DNA of 64,000 nucleotides from positions 248,001 to 312,000 of the forward strand of contig JANFAH010000037.1 in the NCBI GenBank assembly GCA_024663395.1, in the 5' to 3' direction. The position numbers and the translations under genes were made by a program. The notes under the pieces were generated by a model. It was not told where the DNA came from. It made no database searches and worked only from the letters and a program-made list of their open reading frames with translations. The stretch comes from Pisolithus tinctorius (lineage: Eukaryota; Basidiomycota; Agaricomycetes; Boletales; Pisolithaceae). Position 1 is the first letter of the stretch. Each line of letters begins with the position of its first letter. Of the stretch, positions 1-13,995 are shown piece by piece.

Positions 1-554
1 CAGCTGTACGCCGTATATTCGGGTGCATAAGCACGTTAGGTTCGAGGGCGACATATTTCGTCACTCTTGCTCTGTCGAGGTACTTGATATTATGACCATG
101 TCCTGATAATTCACCCACGCGTATCCGATATCATAACATAGCAATTTAACAAGAATCCAACAAAAAGACAAGAAATCTGACCAGCCCCGACATCGAGAAC
201 TACGCCCTGCGCGTAGGGAGTAATGACTTTCGCTTTCTCCGCAGCGGAGTTCTCGTCTACGCATGGTCCAAAGAAGGACCATACGTGGGACATGAAAATG
301 TATGACAGCGTCCTTGGATGGAGAAGAAGCGATGGTTCGTGGAAAATCCGTTTAATCGTAGGCAGAAAGGCGACCTTGAAAGCGTATGACAAGTCAACCA
401 GGAGACTGAACCTTTGAAGTAGCCTAGGCAGACTCATTGTTGCTTTTTGCAATGCTGGTGGTAGAGGATTCACGACTAGCTTGAAGTCATTCAAAAAAAG
501 CTCATAATAAGCGCGTGGACGGATCAACGTTTCAACGCCGGCAACATTTGACAC
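1..554 (-). CDS. SAM-dependent methyltransferase-like protein, 5' part
   Basis: The first exon runs from the ATG at 554 to 182, an intron of 79 nt occupies 181-103, and a second exon runs from 102 off the window edge. Splicing joins the two halves of an AdoMet-binding motif I, VVLDVGAG plus HGHN, followed by YLDRARVTKYVALEPN. The basic N-terminal half with hydrophobic stretches resembles fungal proteins annotated as methyltransferase-like. The substrate cannot be told. The C-terminal part lies outside the window. The gene is divergent from the large gene starting at 1061. Family assignment rests on motif I and general resemblance, not on a search. Confidence 0.7.
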
Positions 555-1060
555 TCACTCCTCCGAACCCGCGTCCCACAGCGTCTCACATCCCTATGGA
601 ATTTGTCACACGTTTTCCAGTGTTCCGCCACAAGTACTCTCCACCACTTGTTCCAGGTTGCGCCGCTGGCTCACCCGTCATCTGAAACCCCAGGTTAGAA
701 AGACAGTCACTGTGGGTCCCTCAAGGTTTCCGTTATCATAGCCCCGTTACTCGGAGACAGTTGGGCGCGAAAAGAATGGGTGGGCGTCGCTCATCCTAAG
801 CGTCTTGGGTTTCGAGAATGCCTTCCATCAGCTTCCATCACTACCTTTTTCATTCTTCCTTAAGTGTACAGCTGCGCCCTGGATTTCGGCCTATCAGAAG
901 TGGGCAGCCTCGAGGCAAAGTAGACGCCCTACGGCACATATGAACTCGTGGTGATAAGGCCCAGTTTCAGCTGTCTCTTAGCGCATCCGACTTCCCGCAA
1001 GGTTCTACATCCACTTGCTAAGCTGATCGCTGAAGAAACTGGTACTTGAAAGAGATACAA
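555..1060. other. Divergent intergenic promoter region
   Basis: About 500 bp separate two divergent start codons. I see no ORF, RNA gene or repeat of note. It presumably holds both promoters; no clear TATA box stands out. Confidence 0.5.
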
Positions 1061-4000
1061 ATGTCATTGCAATACAGGATCACGCACGTCTTTTGTCCTC
1101 TGAAGCTTCCTGACGGGGACGATCATTCTCACTCAAATGATCTTGCTCTGTCTGAAGCAATATGTGATTCGGTATTCGATTACTCTAGACACCTTGATAA
1201 CCCTGCAAAAGCTCATTGGGAATGTGTGAAGAAGCTGTTGCACAATCTTTACGAGGCAACACGTCTTCACCAGCTAGAAGAAACCCCCGTCGCATCCCAG
1301 CTCGCATCTATGACAACTGGAGGTATGTGTTGTATGTCGCAAAAGTAATTCCTTGTCCGTACTGACTCCGCACAGACGTTGTTGCCTATCTTATCCATGC
1401 CCAGAATGCTGCTGTCGTGTTCAGAAGAGATGCAGAGGAAACCATTGCAGAATCCTTCGAAGTATCCCCTACTGCCGCAACAGTCATGGGTTCCTGTGGC
1501 AAACTCATATGTTCGTACCCGGGGCCCGCGATCGCCGTCTCAAACGCGGTTTTTGATGACGCCGTATTCCGCCTCGAGCTTGCTCATTTCCTCTGCGAGA
1601 TGAACGACGTCAGTCTTGACGCGGCCCCAACGACCCGCAAGGCGGGTTCGACAGTTTCCGAGGAGCGGGATACTGTGCACCCTCGGTACATAACAGAGCT
1701 GTTGACCGGCATCCTGCGAGCTGTTGGCAGGCCTGCCGAAGTCCAGCGAATCAGCAAACGTATTGGTGATGACGTCGTGTGGCGTGATGCCCGTCTCCCT
1801 TGGCGTCGCTCTTCACTCTGGTTGATGACCAGAGTCGTTCTGCAGACTACGCTTGCACGAAATGGTCTCGGAAGAGATGGCTACAAGGCGTTCATATTAT
1901 TCTTCATGAATGGACTCGCCCGAGAAGCCATAGTCCATGGAATGCCTGACGACGTCCTGCACTGGATATCCGCCAAGATCAGTCGTCGGCTGACAAAACT
2001 GGGAGGGTCAGCCCCTGACTGGTTGTCAGCTTCTGTGCTGCAGACGTGTACGGACATCCGAAATCTGTTGGATAAAAGATGGAAGCAGGTGCAGGACAGC
2101 GATGCCTTCTTACCAATGTGGAATCCCCTTTCCCTCAATATCCTGGCTGATACTCGACTCTCCTTACTCGACAGTCACAAGTATATCACCGACATCATGA
2201 ATCCAAGCTACTACACCGTGCCGCCTGCCAGTTCTGTGACCAAGCGCCGCATGCGCGGTAATTTGGATAATTTTCTATCGACCACTGGTGACTTCTTCCG
2301 GGACGCCTACAAGGCAGACCCCCATTTGGCGCTCTACGATGTGGAACGAGAGGTTAGCCATGGCATCGATGATTGGGTTGCCGGTGTCTTAGGGGATGAT
2401 GCTGATGCAGCATGCAAGAAACTGCAGCTCCTAGCTAGCAATTATTCATTAGCAGCTAGGAAAACGTACGAAGGCAATCCAGAAGACTTCTCGCGAATGC
2501 TTCTCACCGTAATCGAGTTATGGGTTGCATTAGACAAGCTCGTCACCCGACAAATTTTCATGCTTCGTGAATACTCCCCTGAAATACCTGTCTCTCTCCT
2601 GGAACGATTGCTTCTTCGGGATGCACTTGACATCCAGCGACTTCGCCTCGCTTCCAACTATATCCACATGCGTTACTCTCAAGCAATAAATGGGTGGTCT
2701 GCATTCTCGGACCGAGCGACCTCGACCAACTTTGCAGTGCGCTACTTCAACCGAGCTCCAGATTTGCTAGCTCTTAGAGACTCCATTGTTGATGCTGCTC
2801 GTCGTCAGCGGGAAGAAAAACTTTTGGAGCTCAAGCAGTCGAATGAACGCTACCACGACATCACTAAGCGTGCTGCTGGCATGGGTCACAGTTATGGGGT
2901 TAATGGTCGTCGGAAAAAGAAACACCCCAAACGGAAGTGCGCGAAGTGCAGGCTTGAGTCTGAGTCGAAAATCGAGATTACAGTGCACGAATGGCCGCTT
3001 CCGGAGGATCCTTGTCGGGCCGCAGTGGCTGTATTCGAGCTGAATCCCCCACTGGCTTTCGACATGTGGCGCTCTATCATTTGCCTCTTACTTGTCGATA
3101 TCTGTTCCCCGCCACTGCAACAGAAACATCCTCATACCTGTCTCGAAGATTATTCTGCGCTGTCCTCTTACCACACTAAACATGCTAGGTCTCGTATCAC
3201 GCTGGCGTCTGACGCGAAACCCTTCATAAAGTCCCATTACCGCTCAACCAATATACCGACGGTGGAGAGCAGAGTCTGCGTCAGTAATGGTCTCAACTTT
3301 TATTACTACGATAGAAAATCCCGTGTCTCCCCAGCTGACTGCCTCGGCCCTGTGGATATATCCGGCCCTTGCTCCCATCAGCTCCCACCTGGCCCCTATC
3401 GTAACTTACAACGCTATCTTCAGCATACTGCCCACACGTCAAACGATGTGCTCTGCAGTCAGACAGACTGTGACAAGGACCTCTCTACGCATGAATTCAC
3501 AGCGTATGGCCACCTGCGCAGCGGCCCTTTATTGCAGTGGCTTAATATTTTGCGGGAGATTCGTTCCAATACTTTGACCTTCCGTCGTGACGAGGTCCAC
3601 TTGCTCTTCTCTCAAGCGGCTAGCCAAGTTGGTCCGGTATCAGATGACGGGAAGTTGGCGTGGCATGTTGAGCTGGAACAGCCACATTTCCGTCACTCAC
3701 TCTTGGGCGAACTTGAAACTCTCATGTCGACTGTCTCGGGAAATTGGTTGGAGGGTATGGCGATGGACACAATATCATTCGTGGTCGGTAGGATGCTTTC
3801 TGCGACATCCTCAGTCCAAGACGATAACTACCATAGAGCTCTTGAGCTGCTGCGCACTGTCCGGGAGAAGACGTTCAGTTGGGTGTTGGAACTCTCTCAC
3901 AAACTAGAACTGGCCACGTGCGAGGTTGACAAGGAGCAGCTTCGAGGACGACTTCGTGACTTGGGCGCCATCTGCCGCAGCACTTTTGACGTGGGTCTCG

Positions 4001-7000
4001 ATAACGTGACGCAGCTCCTTGACTCCTCTAGGGATCTGGAGATTCTAGTGTGCTGTGCGATAGTTATCCATGATAACACGCCCTCACAGCTCAGTGCTCT
4101 TGCTGGGATGTCAAGGCTCCTTATCGAACGTGACCGTCGCTTATCATGGAAATTGGAGGAGCATATGGGCAACATGATCTTGGGAGGGAATGTCGGCATT
4201 GACCTCGGAATCAAACATATTTGGCCTGGGTACCGCAGAGGCACACGATGGCAGAGGGCGGGCGCTAGTCATCGTAGCTGGTTCACTACCGATACATCCA
4301 GTTCTGCCTCCCAGTGGTCACAAAAAGTGAGCTTCGACGTCCTTAACGGTACTTTATTGGTGGATGGACGTCCGATGGGAAGTCTGCCGGACGAGATCAG
4401 GACGGATCCATGTTTTATCTCGCTTTTTGGTGCTGTAAGTGTGTTGATGTTACATAATCTACTCCGTGAACTCATTCCCAGTAGCAAGCAGCGGACGTCC
4501 TTCCTGGTGATATGGCTGGAATGGAATATGCTACTCGTGGTTTGATTGATAAATATCGCGTAGGTGTTCTGGTCGATTCGTATTCACAGATAGTCGAGCT
4601 TGGTCCCGCAGGTTTACTTCCGAATGGGAACGGACGGTTTGATGATTCGAGCCAAAACAGAAACCGACTCGGACGTTTTCGAATTGATTCCTTCCCAGAA
4701 GTTGGGGTCGGATTTTCCGGCTGCATTGGTTGAGAATCATGTACACTGGTTCAACCTCACAACTCAGACGATGGAGGCTCGTCCTATAGAGAATTTGTGG
4801 AAGCCATCCCCTGACAACTGGAAGCTTAAGTTTTCACCTGGATGTCATTTGATGACTAGGGGAGATGTCAGACTCTTCGATGTCCGCAGTCAAACTTGGA
4901 AGATGTTGTCTCAACGGCTTCAGCCTTTGGAGAATCCACAGAACCTCATTATCACCCTGGAGAATCCGAATATGGTGTCTGTTGATTTACCACGCTATGG
5001 TCTTTCTTTCTTCGTCAATGATAACCAGGAGTTGGAGTGCCGTCATCCTCGCGGTATGGTATATGACGAAACCCAATCTGCAGGAACGTTGATCGGGCTA
5101 GCAAACAAACTTGTCTTGCGACCCAAGACCAATTTGGCCGACGACGGTGCCCAGAGACTCGTTCTTGTACCAGACGGGGATGTTTCATTCGCGAAGCAAG
5201 GTAATCATGTACAGGTCATGATCGATATGTCGGGTCCGGCGCACAAACGGTTCCGATACCAAATATTCCGAATTGACACCGACTTGGGATGTCTGGTTGG
5301 CAATGCCAGCCTGGCTAGCAATCTTTATCGGGCCTACCTGCATGCACTGACCAGCAAACCATCTTCGGTGGACCCTCTAACGCAGAGGACTGGCACAGAG
5401 GAAGCACTATCCATTTTGCACTCTGCTGCATGTCGGTCCTTCATGAAGGTTGATGACCGTTCCGCCAAACTATTGTGTTGCATAGCAGGACTGACCACTC
5501 GCCGAACGTGGTACCCTAAACATTTGAAGTGCATGCAAACCGTGCACTGGCTGCAGGGTCTCCCGGTTGCGTCTCAGCACTGTGGCTTTTATTATGCTTG
5601 CTCGTCTATCAAGGAGATACAAGAAAAACAGCAAGTTTTTCATGGCCAATCTGCGTCGCCTTTAGAAGATTTCCCACTAGCTTGTAGTGACGACCTGCTT
5701 CTTCGTGCTGCAATCAGAGCTGCAGTGCTTTACCCTCGAAAGTCTCACCATCCCCTTCTTGGCGGCAAACGTGACTCTGTTTACAAGGCAAGGGATGTAC
5801 AACTGTCATCCGCTAATGAACTCCGGGCACACAGCACTGCCCTTGCTGTTTATAACTGGTCAGCTCGAAGATGTCCAGCCAAAAAATTCCAAGGCTTAGT
5901 CAAGTCATGGAAAGGAACTATACTGGGTGTTTCGCAGGCATTTTCGTTGCGTTACAACAAAGACTGGTTATCCCCAGACCTACCTGCCATCTGGCTTTCA
6001 CTGTACGACAGCTGTCGAAAGAGCCATGCACCACGGCATCGTTTCCAACTCATATTCTCTTTGTCTGCCATGGTATATGCCTCTCCGAAGCTTGAAGTCG
6101 TCGCTGGTGCTCTACTGGCCTTCGCAACAATGCCTCAATTCAAGGAAGAAAACCCACCTGACCACCCGGTTTACGACCTCTCTGACGGGTATCCACCTTC
6201 ACAACATGCACTGACCCAGTTTGTTTCCCGGCGCGCGAAACCTCGCCCGCACAGCGTCGATGCAACGGAGTACATGAAACAGCGCGAACAAGAGAAAAAC
6301 GAAGTAATTGAAAAAGTGACTGCGGCATGGCCGTGTATGAAGCCTCCTAGCGACTTTCCGAACTGCTCGTGGTATGACATTGACGCATTGAAATCTGATC
6401 TCAGCCCATTATTCGCGAGTTGCTATCGGAACATGGAGTTGAAGGATCACTTGAATCGCGTAGAGTCAATTCTTGACAAAAAGGCTACCTCTTCCTCTGC
6501 TGACCAACAACTGGCATATTCCTTTGTAACAGCAAGCCAAGGCCACCGTCGAGTGAACCCGGACGTGACCCTGGAGGCCCTCTTCCATCGTGCTGCACCT
6601 GCCGTGCCACTAAATGAGGTGACGCCTCAGAACTTGGGATTCGATCTCCATCATGACGACTATGCTCTACATCATTCCCTTGCCGAGACTTTTTCCCGGT
6701 CTGAAACTCGGTATTTGTTCTTGTACCATCGACATCTACCTTGTTCTGACCCTGGTTCGTTTCACCTGATCTAGGAAAATGAGCCAGTTGATTGGCGACC
6801 TTCGGCGGAATGCAAACTCGACGTTTCAGACTATCTATGCGAATGAGCTCTATCAAAGTGCGGACCATCTCAGTTGTGGCCGGCCGACCCTGGGAGTGGG
6901 TACCTTTATACCCTTGGTGGAGTCGTTCAGAAGATATTGCGAGCAAACCAGGACAAGATACCAGTCTTTCCTAATGTTCCTTGTTGAATGCTTGGGACCA

Positions 7001-10000
7001 CAAACGACAAGCGAACACGCAGTCCACATGTCTGGCTGGTGGCCACGAATCACAGCAAAGCTTCTCCTTGGCTGCCTTGCGTCAACATCGCAAGTTTCAT
7101 TGCCTCGTGATTGGCGAGGTTGTTTAATAGCATTCGCAAAGCTTGTTCTGGAGTACCAGCGTGCTCGCCGGATGCTTGCCTTGGCAAAGAATGGCCAAGC
7201 CGAGGATTTACACAAGGAGATGGAAAATACTGGTTGCGATGGTTGGGAGGCAGAGTCATACGTTGACTGGCTATTAATCCAGGTGCGTTTATTTCGTCAC
7301 CTTAGCCTGTTCTATGTAAAGCTTATTCAGTCCCTCCATTCCCGGCTCAGCTGGACGGAGATTTCCTCCTCCGTCGGGTCCAAGCAGATGTTGCGCTGGA
7401 AATGATAGCTCCTCATTCCGGTCAGAACACCGTTCTGCAATTGAATATGGGTGAAGGGAAATCCTCAGTAATCGTACCAGCAGCTGCCTCGGTACTCGCC
7501 GACGGAAACCAACTCATGCGAGTAGTGGTCCCGAAAGCCCTCGCTTCCCAAATGTTCCATCTATTAGTAAATCGACTCGGTGGACTCGTCAACCGACGAA
7601 TCTTTTATTTACCGTTTTCAAGATCCTTGCAGATTGACGGGTCCGGAGCTAGAGTAGTCCAGGAAATCTTGGAGCAATGTATGCGCGAACGCGGCATCCT
7701 CGTCGTGCAACCCGAACACATCTTGTCTTTCAAACTGTTGAGCGTTGAGAAGCAGCTAGATGATACTACGGGTATTGCGGAGCCACTATTGCAGACTCAG
7801 CGGTGGCTTCATTCACACGCTCGGGATATCCTTGATGAAAGTGATGAGATCCTGCATGTGCGAAATCAGCTGATCTATGCTATTGGTTCACAGAAACCTC
7901 TGGAGGGCTCTCCCACTCGGTGGTCAACCACACAACAGATACTCCATCTGGTGAAGAAACATGCCCCTGCGCTCCACGCGGATTTCCCGTTTGGCGTGGA
8001 ATGTGAACCATGTCACCGTCGGGGTGGAGCTTTTCCTCATATTCGTATTCTTCATCAAGAGGCGGGCAACGAGCTGATTTCCAGGATTGCTCAAGATGTC
8101 ATCGACGGGCAGCTACTCAACTTCAGTGGGGTGCGCGGTATCGAGAGGACCGCAATTCACCACTTCATCACCCACATGGACGTTGCCTGCTCTGAAGTCC
8201 AAGTAACACGGGACTACTGTGGAGGCACCGCCATGTGGATGACTTTGCTACATTTACGCGGACTTCTAGCATCTGGAATCTTGTTATTTGCTCTCACGGA
8301 GCGACGATGGCGCGTCGGCTACGGACTCGCACCTTCGCGGACCATGCTTGCCGTCCCCTATCGTGCGAAGGACGTCCCAGCTCCGAGAGCAGAATTCAGT
8401 CATCCGGACATTGCCATAGTGCTCACTTGTCTCTCGTACTACTACGGTGGACTGGATCGGGAGCAGCTGATGTTATGCTTCGAGCGCCTCCTGACACTAG
8501 ATAACCCGGAACAGGAATACGAATCATGGGTCCGCAATTGCCTTGAAGTTCCCGAGGACCTCTGTCAAATCAGTGGCATTAACACTCAGTCTTTGGACCA
8601 GTGGAATCAGTACCTTGTCCCTCTGTTCTCACACAATCAATCAACGGTAGACTTTTATCTCTCGCAAGTTGTCTTTCCAAAGGAGGCCAAGGAGTTTCCT
8701 TCGAAGCTGTCTAGCTGTGGGTGGGACCTTGCAGAGGAGCGGGAGCACGTTACCACTGGTAAGTGCACAACAGCCGCAAACTCTCATAATTCATGTTCGT
8801 TAGGATTTTCCGGGACAAACGATGCACGCTATTTGCTACCGACTTCCATCGTACAGCGGGATCTTCATCACCAACGTGCTACCAATGCGAAAGTTCTCTC
8901 CTACCTCATGAGGCACGAGAACGACGCATACGTGCAAACGTCGTGGCCAGATGGCCAGCGACGAACAGCTAGTGCATTCCTTGCGCTTGTAGTGGAACAA
9001 ATACCAGAAATTCGCGTGATATTGGACGTCGGTGCCCAGGTCCTGGAACTGAAAAACAACGAATTCGCAGCACTCTGGCTGGAGCTGAAACCTGATGCGC
9101 TTGCTGCCATCTACTTCAATGACGACGACGAGCTGACCGTGCTTTCACGTGATGGATCCACACAATCATTTTTAGAGTCACCATATGCAAGTCGCCTGGA
9201 CGAGTGCATTGTATATCTCGATGATGCACATACGCGAGGCACTGATATCAAGTTTCCGATCGGGTTCCGTGCAGCAGTCACTTTAGGGCCCAAAGTTACC
9301 AAAGACCGCCTGACTCAAGGTATGGCTATAGGATCGGTTGATGAGGAGTGTCACTGAACTTGATGGTAGGGTGTATGCGCATGCGTAAACTTGGACATGG
9401 TCACTCTGTGATATTTTTCGCTCCCCTGGACGTAGACAGGAATATCCGCGACGCGGCTAGAAGGAGCGATGGAGACACGATACATCCATCGGACATCTTG
9501 TTGTGGGCCATGGGTGAAACGTGCATGGAGATCCAGAACAGCGCTCCCTACTGGGCCCAGCAGGGAAGAGACCACGCTTTCCGGTACCGTGCGTGGTCGG
9601 AGTTCTGCAGCGGCAAGATAACTGCCCAAAAACTCGCCGTGACCTGGCGTCAGCCAGATGCGAAAACCCTGGAAGAGTTGTATGTGCCATCCAGTCCTGG
9701 GGTGCAATCAAGACCGCCCATTCCGGCAATCGATCAACAGTGCCAAATGCTTGGCGTTTCCTCCTCGACCGTTTCTAGTATGAACGAGGAACAGGAACGA
9801 GAAATTGTACATGAAATGGAACGCGAAACGCAAATAGAGCGACCCCCGCCAGCGACCCCTGCAAGGCATCAGGTCTCCGCAGATGTCCGTCATTTCGCGC
9901 GCACGGGCATGATTACTTCTTGTTCGCAAGCCTTCATTCCCATGTTTAATTCATTCCGCGATACCACAATATCTGCTCAAAAAAAGAACGTGTGGTCCCC

Positions 10001-10616
10001 ACACATCCTCGTGACTTCTGACTACTGTAGGGTGGTGGAGAAACGGAAACGGGTGAATGTTGGTGAATACCTCCGCCCAGTTAACTGGATACTCTCAAGC
10101 CAGTCAAATGGAAACCTCACTCTCGTCATCCTCAGCCCGTTCGAGGTAAACGAGTTGTTACCGGAGATCAGAAACAGCGGATCCGTGTGCCTTCACATCT
10201 ACACGCCACGCACTCAGGCAAGAATGCGTCCATGTGACGACCTGCACCTGTACACAATTCCTTCTGCTCGCCCTGACTGGGTTTTGTCCACTTCACTCAT
10301 CGACCAAGTAAACCTGTTCGCTGGGCAGCTATACCTACGGGACTACGACACTTATATTCGCCTTTGTCGCTTTCTTTGCATCTATGCCGACGATCTGGTT
10401 GGTGAAGATAATTTGAAGGTCCAGAGCGATGGATTCATAGCTCCTGAGCATCGCCCCCTGAAGGCACAATCGGCTGGCTCTTTCCAGAAGTCTCCACTTG
10501 CTTCCCTCAGGCATATCATTAACCTGCGTCGGAGGGGGACGAACTTCGCGATGACCCACATGGGAAGAATTCTGAATGGACGGTTGTTGAAGCAAGAGGA
10601 CTTCGAAGACCGCTGA
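1061..10616 (+). CDS. Giant DUF6606/DUF3638/DUF3645 protein (putative ubiquitinyl hydrolase-like, P-loop)
   Basis: Proposed exons are 1061-1322, 1376-4434, 4485-4559, 4612-6710, 6775-7282, 7351-8758, 8804-9319 and 9370-10616; they sum to 9,174 nt, or 3,057 residues plus stop. All seven introns are 45-68 nt with GT and AG ends, and the joined protein follows the family order. The N-terminal region (about residues 1-300) matches DUF6606, with SYPGPAIAV and DARLPWRRS. Near residue 2035 is the P-loop-like motif NMGEGKSSVIVP, followed by ADG, VVVPKA and near 2160 the acidic DESDE, as in DUF3638. TTGFSGTND lies in the DUF3645 part. Fungal members are often labelled ubiquitinyl hydrolase, but the reaction is not established from sequence and I see no classical Cys-His protease motif. 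The start is the first ATG in frame with the conserved LQYRITHVFCP. Base use is ordinary for the window and nothing suggests disruption. Confidence 0.85.
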
Positions 10617-11192
10617 CCGGTATGCAGTGGCACGTCTCATCGATGCCTCAAATATGTAGGATTAGCTGTATGCTTGTTGTAAACTTATTTCGATGTTTTG
10701 CTTTTGTAGTCCGGTGGTTCCGTATGTATGTACAATGTTATTTGATAAGCGTCGACCAATTGTCAGGAGTCTAGTTACCAGCGAACGTGCGAGCAAAATA
10801 GACTTACCATGATCATGACATTCAGAATTGAAGAATGAGCGCTTGTTGTAAAACTCTAGGGTAAGGTAGGTGTTATAACCACCGCCAAGATGCGTCCACA
10901 TACATCTGCAACGCATGCACATCAACGAGTCAGGTACATACTCACTTCAGGCGTGAAGACTCATACTCGGGTGATTAGAACTTGCGGCCGACAGTCATAT
11001 CGTGAGCATCTTGCAAAGGATTATATGTGAAGATTACAAACATTGGATATCTGGGGGCGCATCCGCGTGCAACCCTGATGTCCGGCAGCAATCTTCTCTG
11101 ACAACAAATTCGACTAAGAACCGCTGTAAGCACGGTGAGATTAGAATGAGGTGAGCTGGGCGTGATTATTTATAAGAAGTCTGCGTAGCAAC
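10617..11192. other. Convergent intergenic region
   Basis: 576 bp between two convergent stop codons. It presumably holds both 3' UTRs. I see no supported ORF, RNA gene or repeat. Confidence 0.5.
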
Positions 11193-13368
11193 TCAGGCTG
11201 CGAATGCCCCAATCCTCTTTCGCACCTCCACGGCTCGACCGCTGCCCCGTCCTTTGGAACGCCCAAACACGACGACCTTTCCTACCTCACCCGCCCGCCC
11301 GGTTCTACCAGCACGGTGCAAAAAGTCGATCATATTCCGAGGTTCGTCCACAATAAAGACATGCTTGATGTCAGGGTGGAAGTCAAGTCCTCGTGAAAGC
11401 AATGACGTAGTCACGAGAACGTGAGGCGTAACTGCTGGATCTGACGACAGGGGAGGTACGGCGACATCAGTCGAGTTCTGCTTCAAGAAACCATCCAAGT
11501 GGTGATTGGAACCTCGCTGTCGACCATCTGCATTGCCAGTGAGCGCAACGCATTTGATGCCGCGACCGTCAAGGAATGCGCCGAGTTCTTCAACCTTGCG
11601 CCTTTTGTTACAGAAAACGATGACTTTAGAAAGCTTAACTGAACGGGGGCTTCCGAGGGTTGTCTTGGCGTGAACAAGTGCGTCTTCCGCCCATACGCGG
11701 CGAATGCGACGTTCGATATCCACATCTTTGTTTCCACCAGTCCAGGAGGCATGTTCCGTACGGAGAGTGCGAGGTAGATGATGTAGATGAGGGGAAGCAA
11801 GCCGTGTCAGTGTAGGATGGTAAGTTGCAAGGTAGTTGCTTAGGGAATTTGGAATCGTTGCACTGGTAAGGAGGAAATTGAAAGGGTAGGATATCGGCTG
11901 AGCCGTGATTTCCGCCTTCTGTTGCGTGTCTTGCGGGACCAGCATATGTGCTGGCGTTACGGGGACAGGATAACCGCGTGCCGCAGCTATGTCTGCTAGC
12001 AGCATGCGGGTGGATTCTTGGAAGTCAGGGTCTACGCAATGGATGCGAATAAATCAGCATTTGAACCTACTGCATGGTAAGAAGCCAGAACACAACACAC
12101 CAAACAACACGTCCGCTTCGTCGACTATCACCCATTCCACATTTTCCAGTCCCATTTCGGGCTCGTCGACCCAGAACTTCCGTCCCAGATCGACAGCGGA
12201 TGCTTCCTGGAGCGAGTCCTGTCCTGCTACACCATCCTTGGTATTGATGCGCAATGCACGTTCGCGTGCGCGCCGCTCCCAGTTCCATCCCCTACCCCTT
12301 TCCAACTCCAGCATTTTCATCGGGGTACCTACCAGTAAATCGACCGGCCGAGATGCGCGCCCGTTACCGGGAATGAAGATCTCTGCGCCATCGTTGTGGT
12401 CTACTCCCTCCATCAGCCTTTTCATCTTCGATGCGGTCCCTTTTTCCTTAGCTGTGCTAGGTACATTTGCCCTCGACGCGCACATGACACGTAGTTTGAC
12501 AATATGCGAAAGCTTCTTGGCAAAACCTGCTAATTGTCGCGAGAGCTCATGAGTCGGCGCCAGGACCAAAGCACGAGGATTGAGCGGTCTCGATGATTTC
12601 CGCGAAGAAGCTTGACTCTCAAGTTCGGTGCGTTTCAAGTCCTGAAGGAGTGGAAGCAAATACGCTATCGACTTTCCCGACCCGGTCTCACTCGCAAGTA
12701 AGCATTCTATCCACCTCGAATCCGAGTTGTGCTGCTTGATGAGATGTTTCAAAGAAAGAGCCTGGATTGCTGTTGGTTTGGCATTCTCGCCAATGAGCTC
12801 ATGTAAACATTGGAGGAGGCCCGGAAGCAGGGGAGAAGACTTGAAGTTTTTCGGTAGACCTCCGAGGGATGTGGAAGATGTGATATCGAATTCTTTTTCC
12901 ATTGGGCCAACGGTAGAACCTCGTCGCCCCTGGGCCACCGCTGCGCGTCTGTCGACGCGTTCCGAGTGTGCCAAGGCAGCGAAGTGCTTTTTCTCTGCGG
13001 ATCTGGTCGACATCACCGGTTCGGAAATGCGTCGCCTTCGAGAAGGATTTGGTTCATATGGTGTCCTTCCTTCATGAGGTGCCCTGTCCCTGGTTAACTT
13101 GGGTGCGACCTCCAACGTTCCAAGTCTTTTGGCCTTCCCAGTAGGCTTCAGGGATTTTGCCAGGCGTGATTTCGGAGAGGAAGCTTCAACGGACGTGTAA
13201 AGTGAATCCGTCAACTGCAGGAGAGCTGTACGTACGAGTCTTCGAATTGCTCTTCCGGCCTTTTCGACGTGCTGGAGACAACAGCACTGAGGATGTGTGT
13301 ATACATGGCGATACAGAACCACCGGTAGAGCGAGCCAGCACCCTGCTGAGATGCAAGGCAGCAAGCAT
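11193..13368 (-). CDS. MRH4: Mitochondrial DEAD-box RNA helicase MRH4
   Basis: Proposed exons (descending) are 13368-13236, 13183-12101 and 12031-11193, giving 2,055 nt and 684 residues. Splicing the first 52-nt intron supplies an N-terminus beginning MLAALHLSRVLARS, rich in Arg and Ser without acidic residues, as expected of a mitochondrial targeting peptide. Helicase motifs appear in order: motif I SETGSGKS near residue 213, APTHELSRQ, VGTPMKM, the Walker B box VDEADVLFD near 398 (split by the second intron), TSATIP, TTSLLSRGLDF and HRAGRTGRAG. The DPDFQESTR following the DEAD box is typical of MRH4, which in yeast is needed for mitochondrial large-subunit ribosome assembly. The role here is inferred from family. 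The start codon is chosen because the alternative open frame upstream of 13183 lacks an ATG. Confidence 0.88.
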
Positions 13369-13995
13369 CGATCAGAGGCTCGGAGTAAGTGTCAGGAAGA
13401 GCACTTCCTAAAATATGGTGGCGGTAACGAAAATAAAACAAAATGTCTCTACTTAGGACTGATATACTGGTCAAGCAGTCTCTACGTATGTAGGCTCTCC
13501 TTACGCGGGGTACCCTGAATCGGAGCCAGGGCACATCATCTGAACGATGTGATTTGTGTGTAGCAATCAAGTGTTGGGAACAAACTCCAAGTCGTCGCTG
13601 ACGATTCCAAAAGTTGGGGCCCGGTGTGTTGAGTGTGAATAATTGCGATGCTCTTGGAAGGCTCAGTGTTGGTCTACGGATTGTGTGGTTTCTGCGAGGG
13701 GGCGGTCGGTTGTGCTTTCCTGTGTCCAGTGGGCTGGGCCGCCTGCCATCATTCATTCGTTACACACCGCACGAATCTGACTGCCACCATTGGGCTAGAT
13801 CTTCTACTTGACAGTGGAAAGCAGGTCGTGGCACGCTATCAGTGCAGATAAGTTTCAAGCAGCTTGTATGTCGCCAACCTTTTCGTTGCACAGTGCAAAA
13901 CTACCCTGACACCTTGCTCGCCACCCACATAATCAGGACGTTTAATACTTAACCCCATCCCGCGTGCTTGGCTGTCATCCACTGTCGCTTTCCCA
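13369..13995. other. Divergent intergenic region between MRH4 and EAF3
   Basis: 627 bp between divergent start codons. Presumed bidirectional promoter region. No supported ORF, RNA gene or obvious regulatory palindrome was seen. Confidence 0.5.
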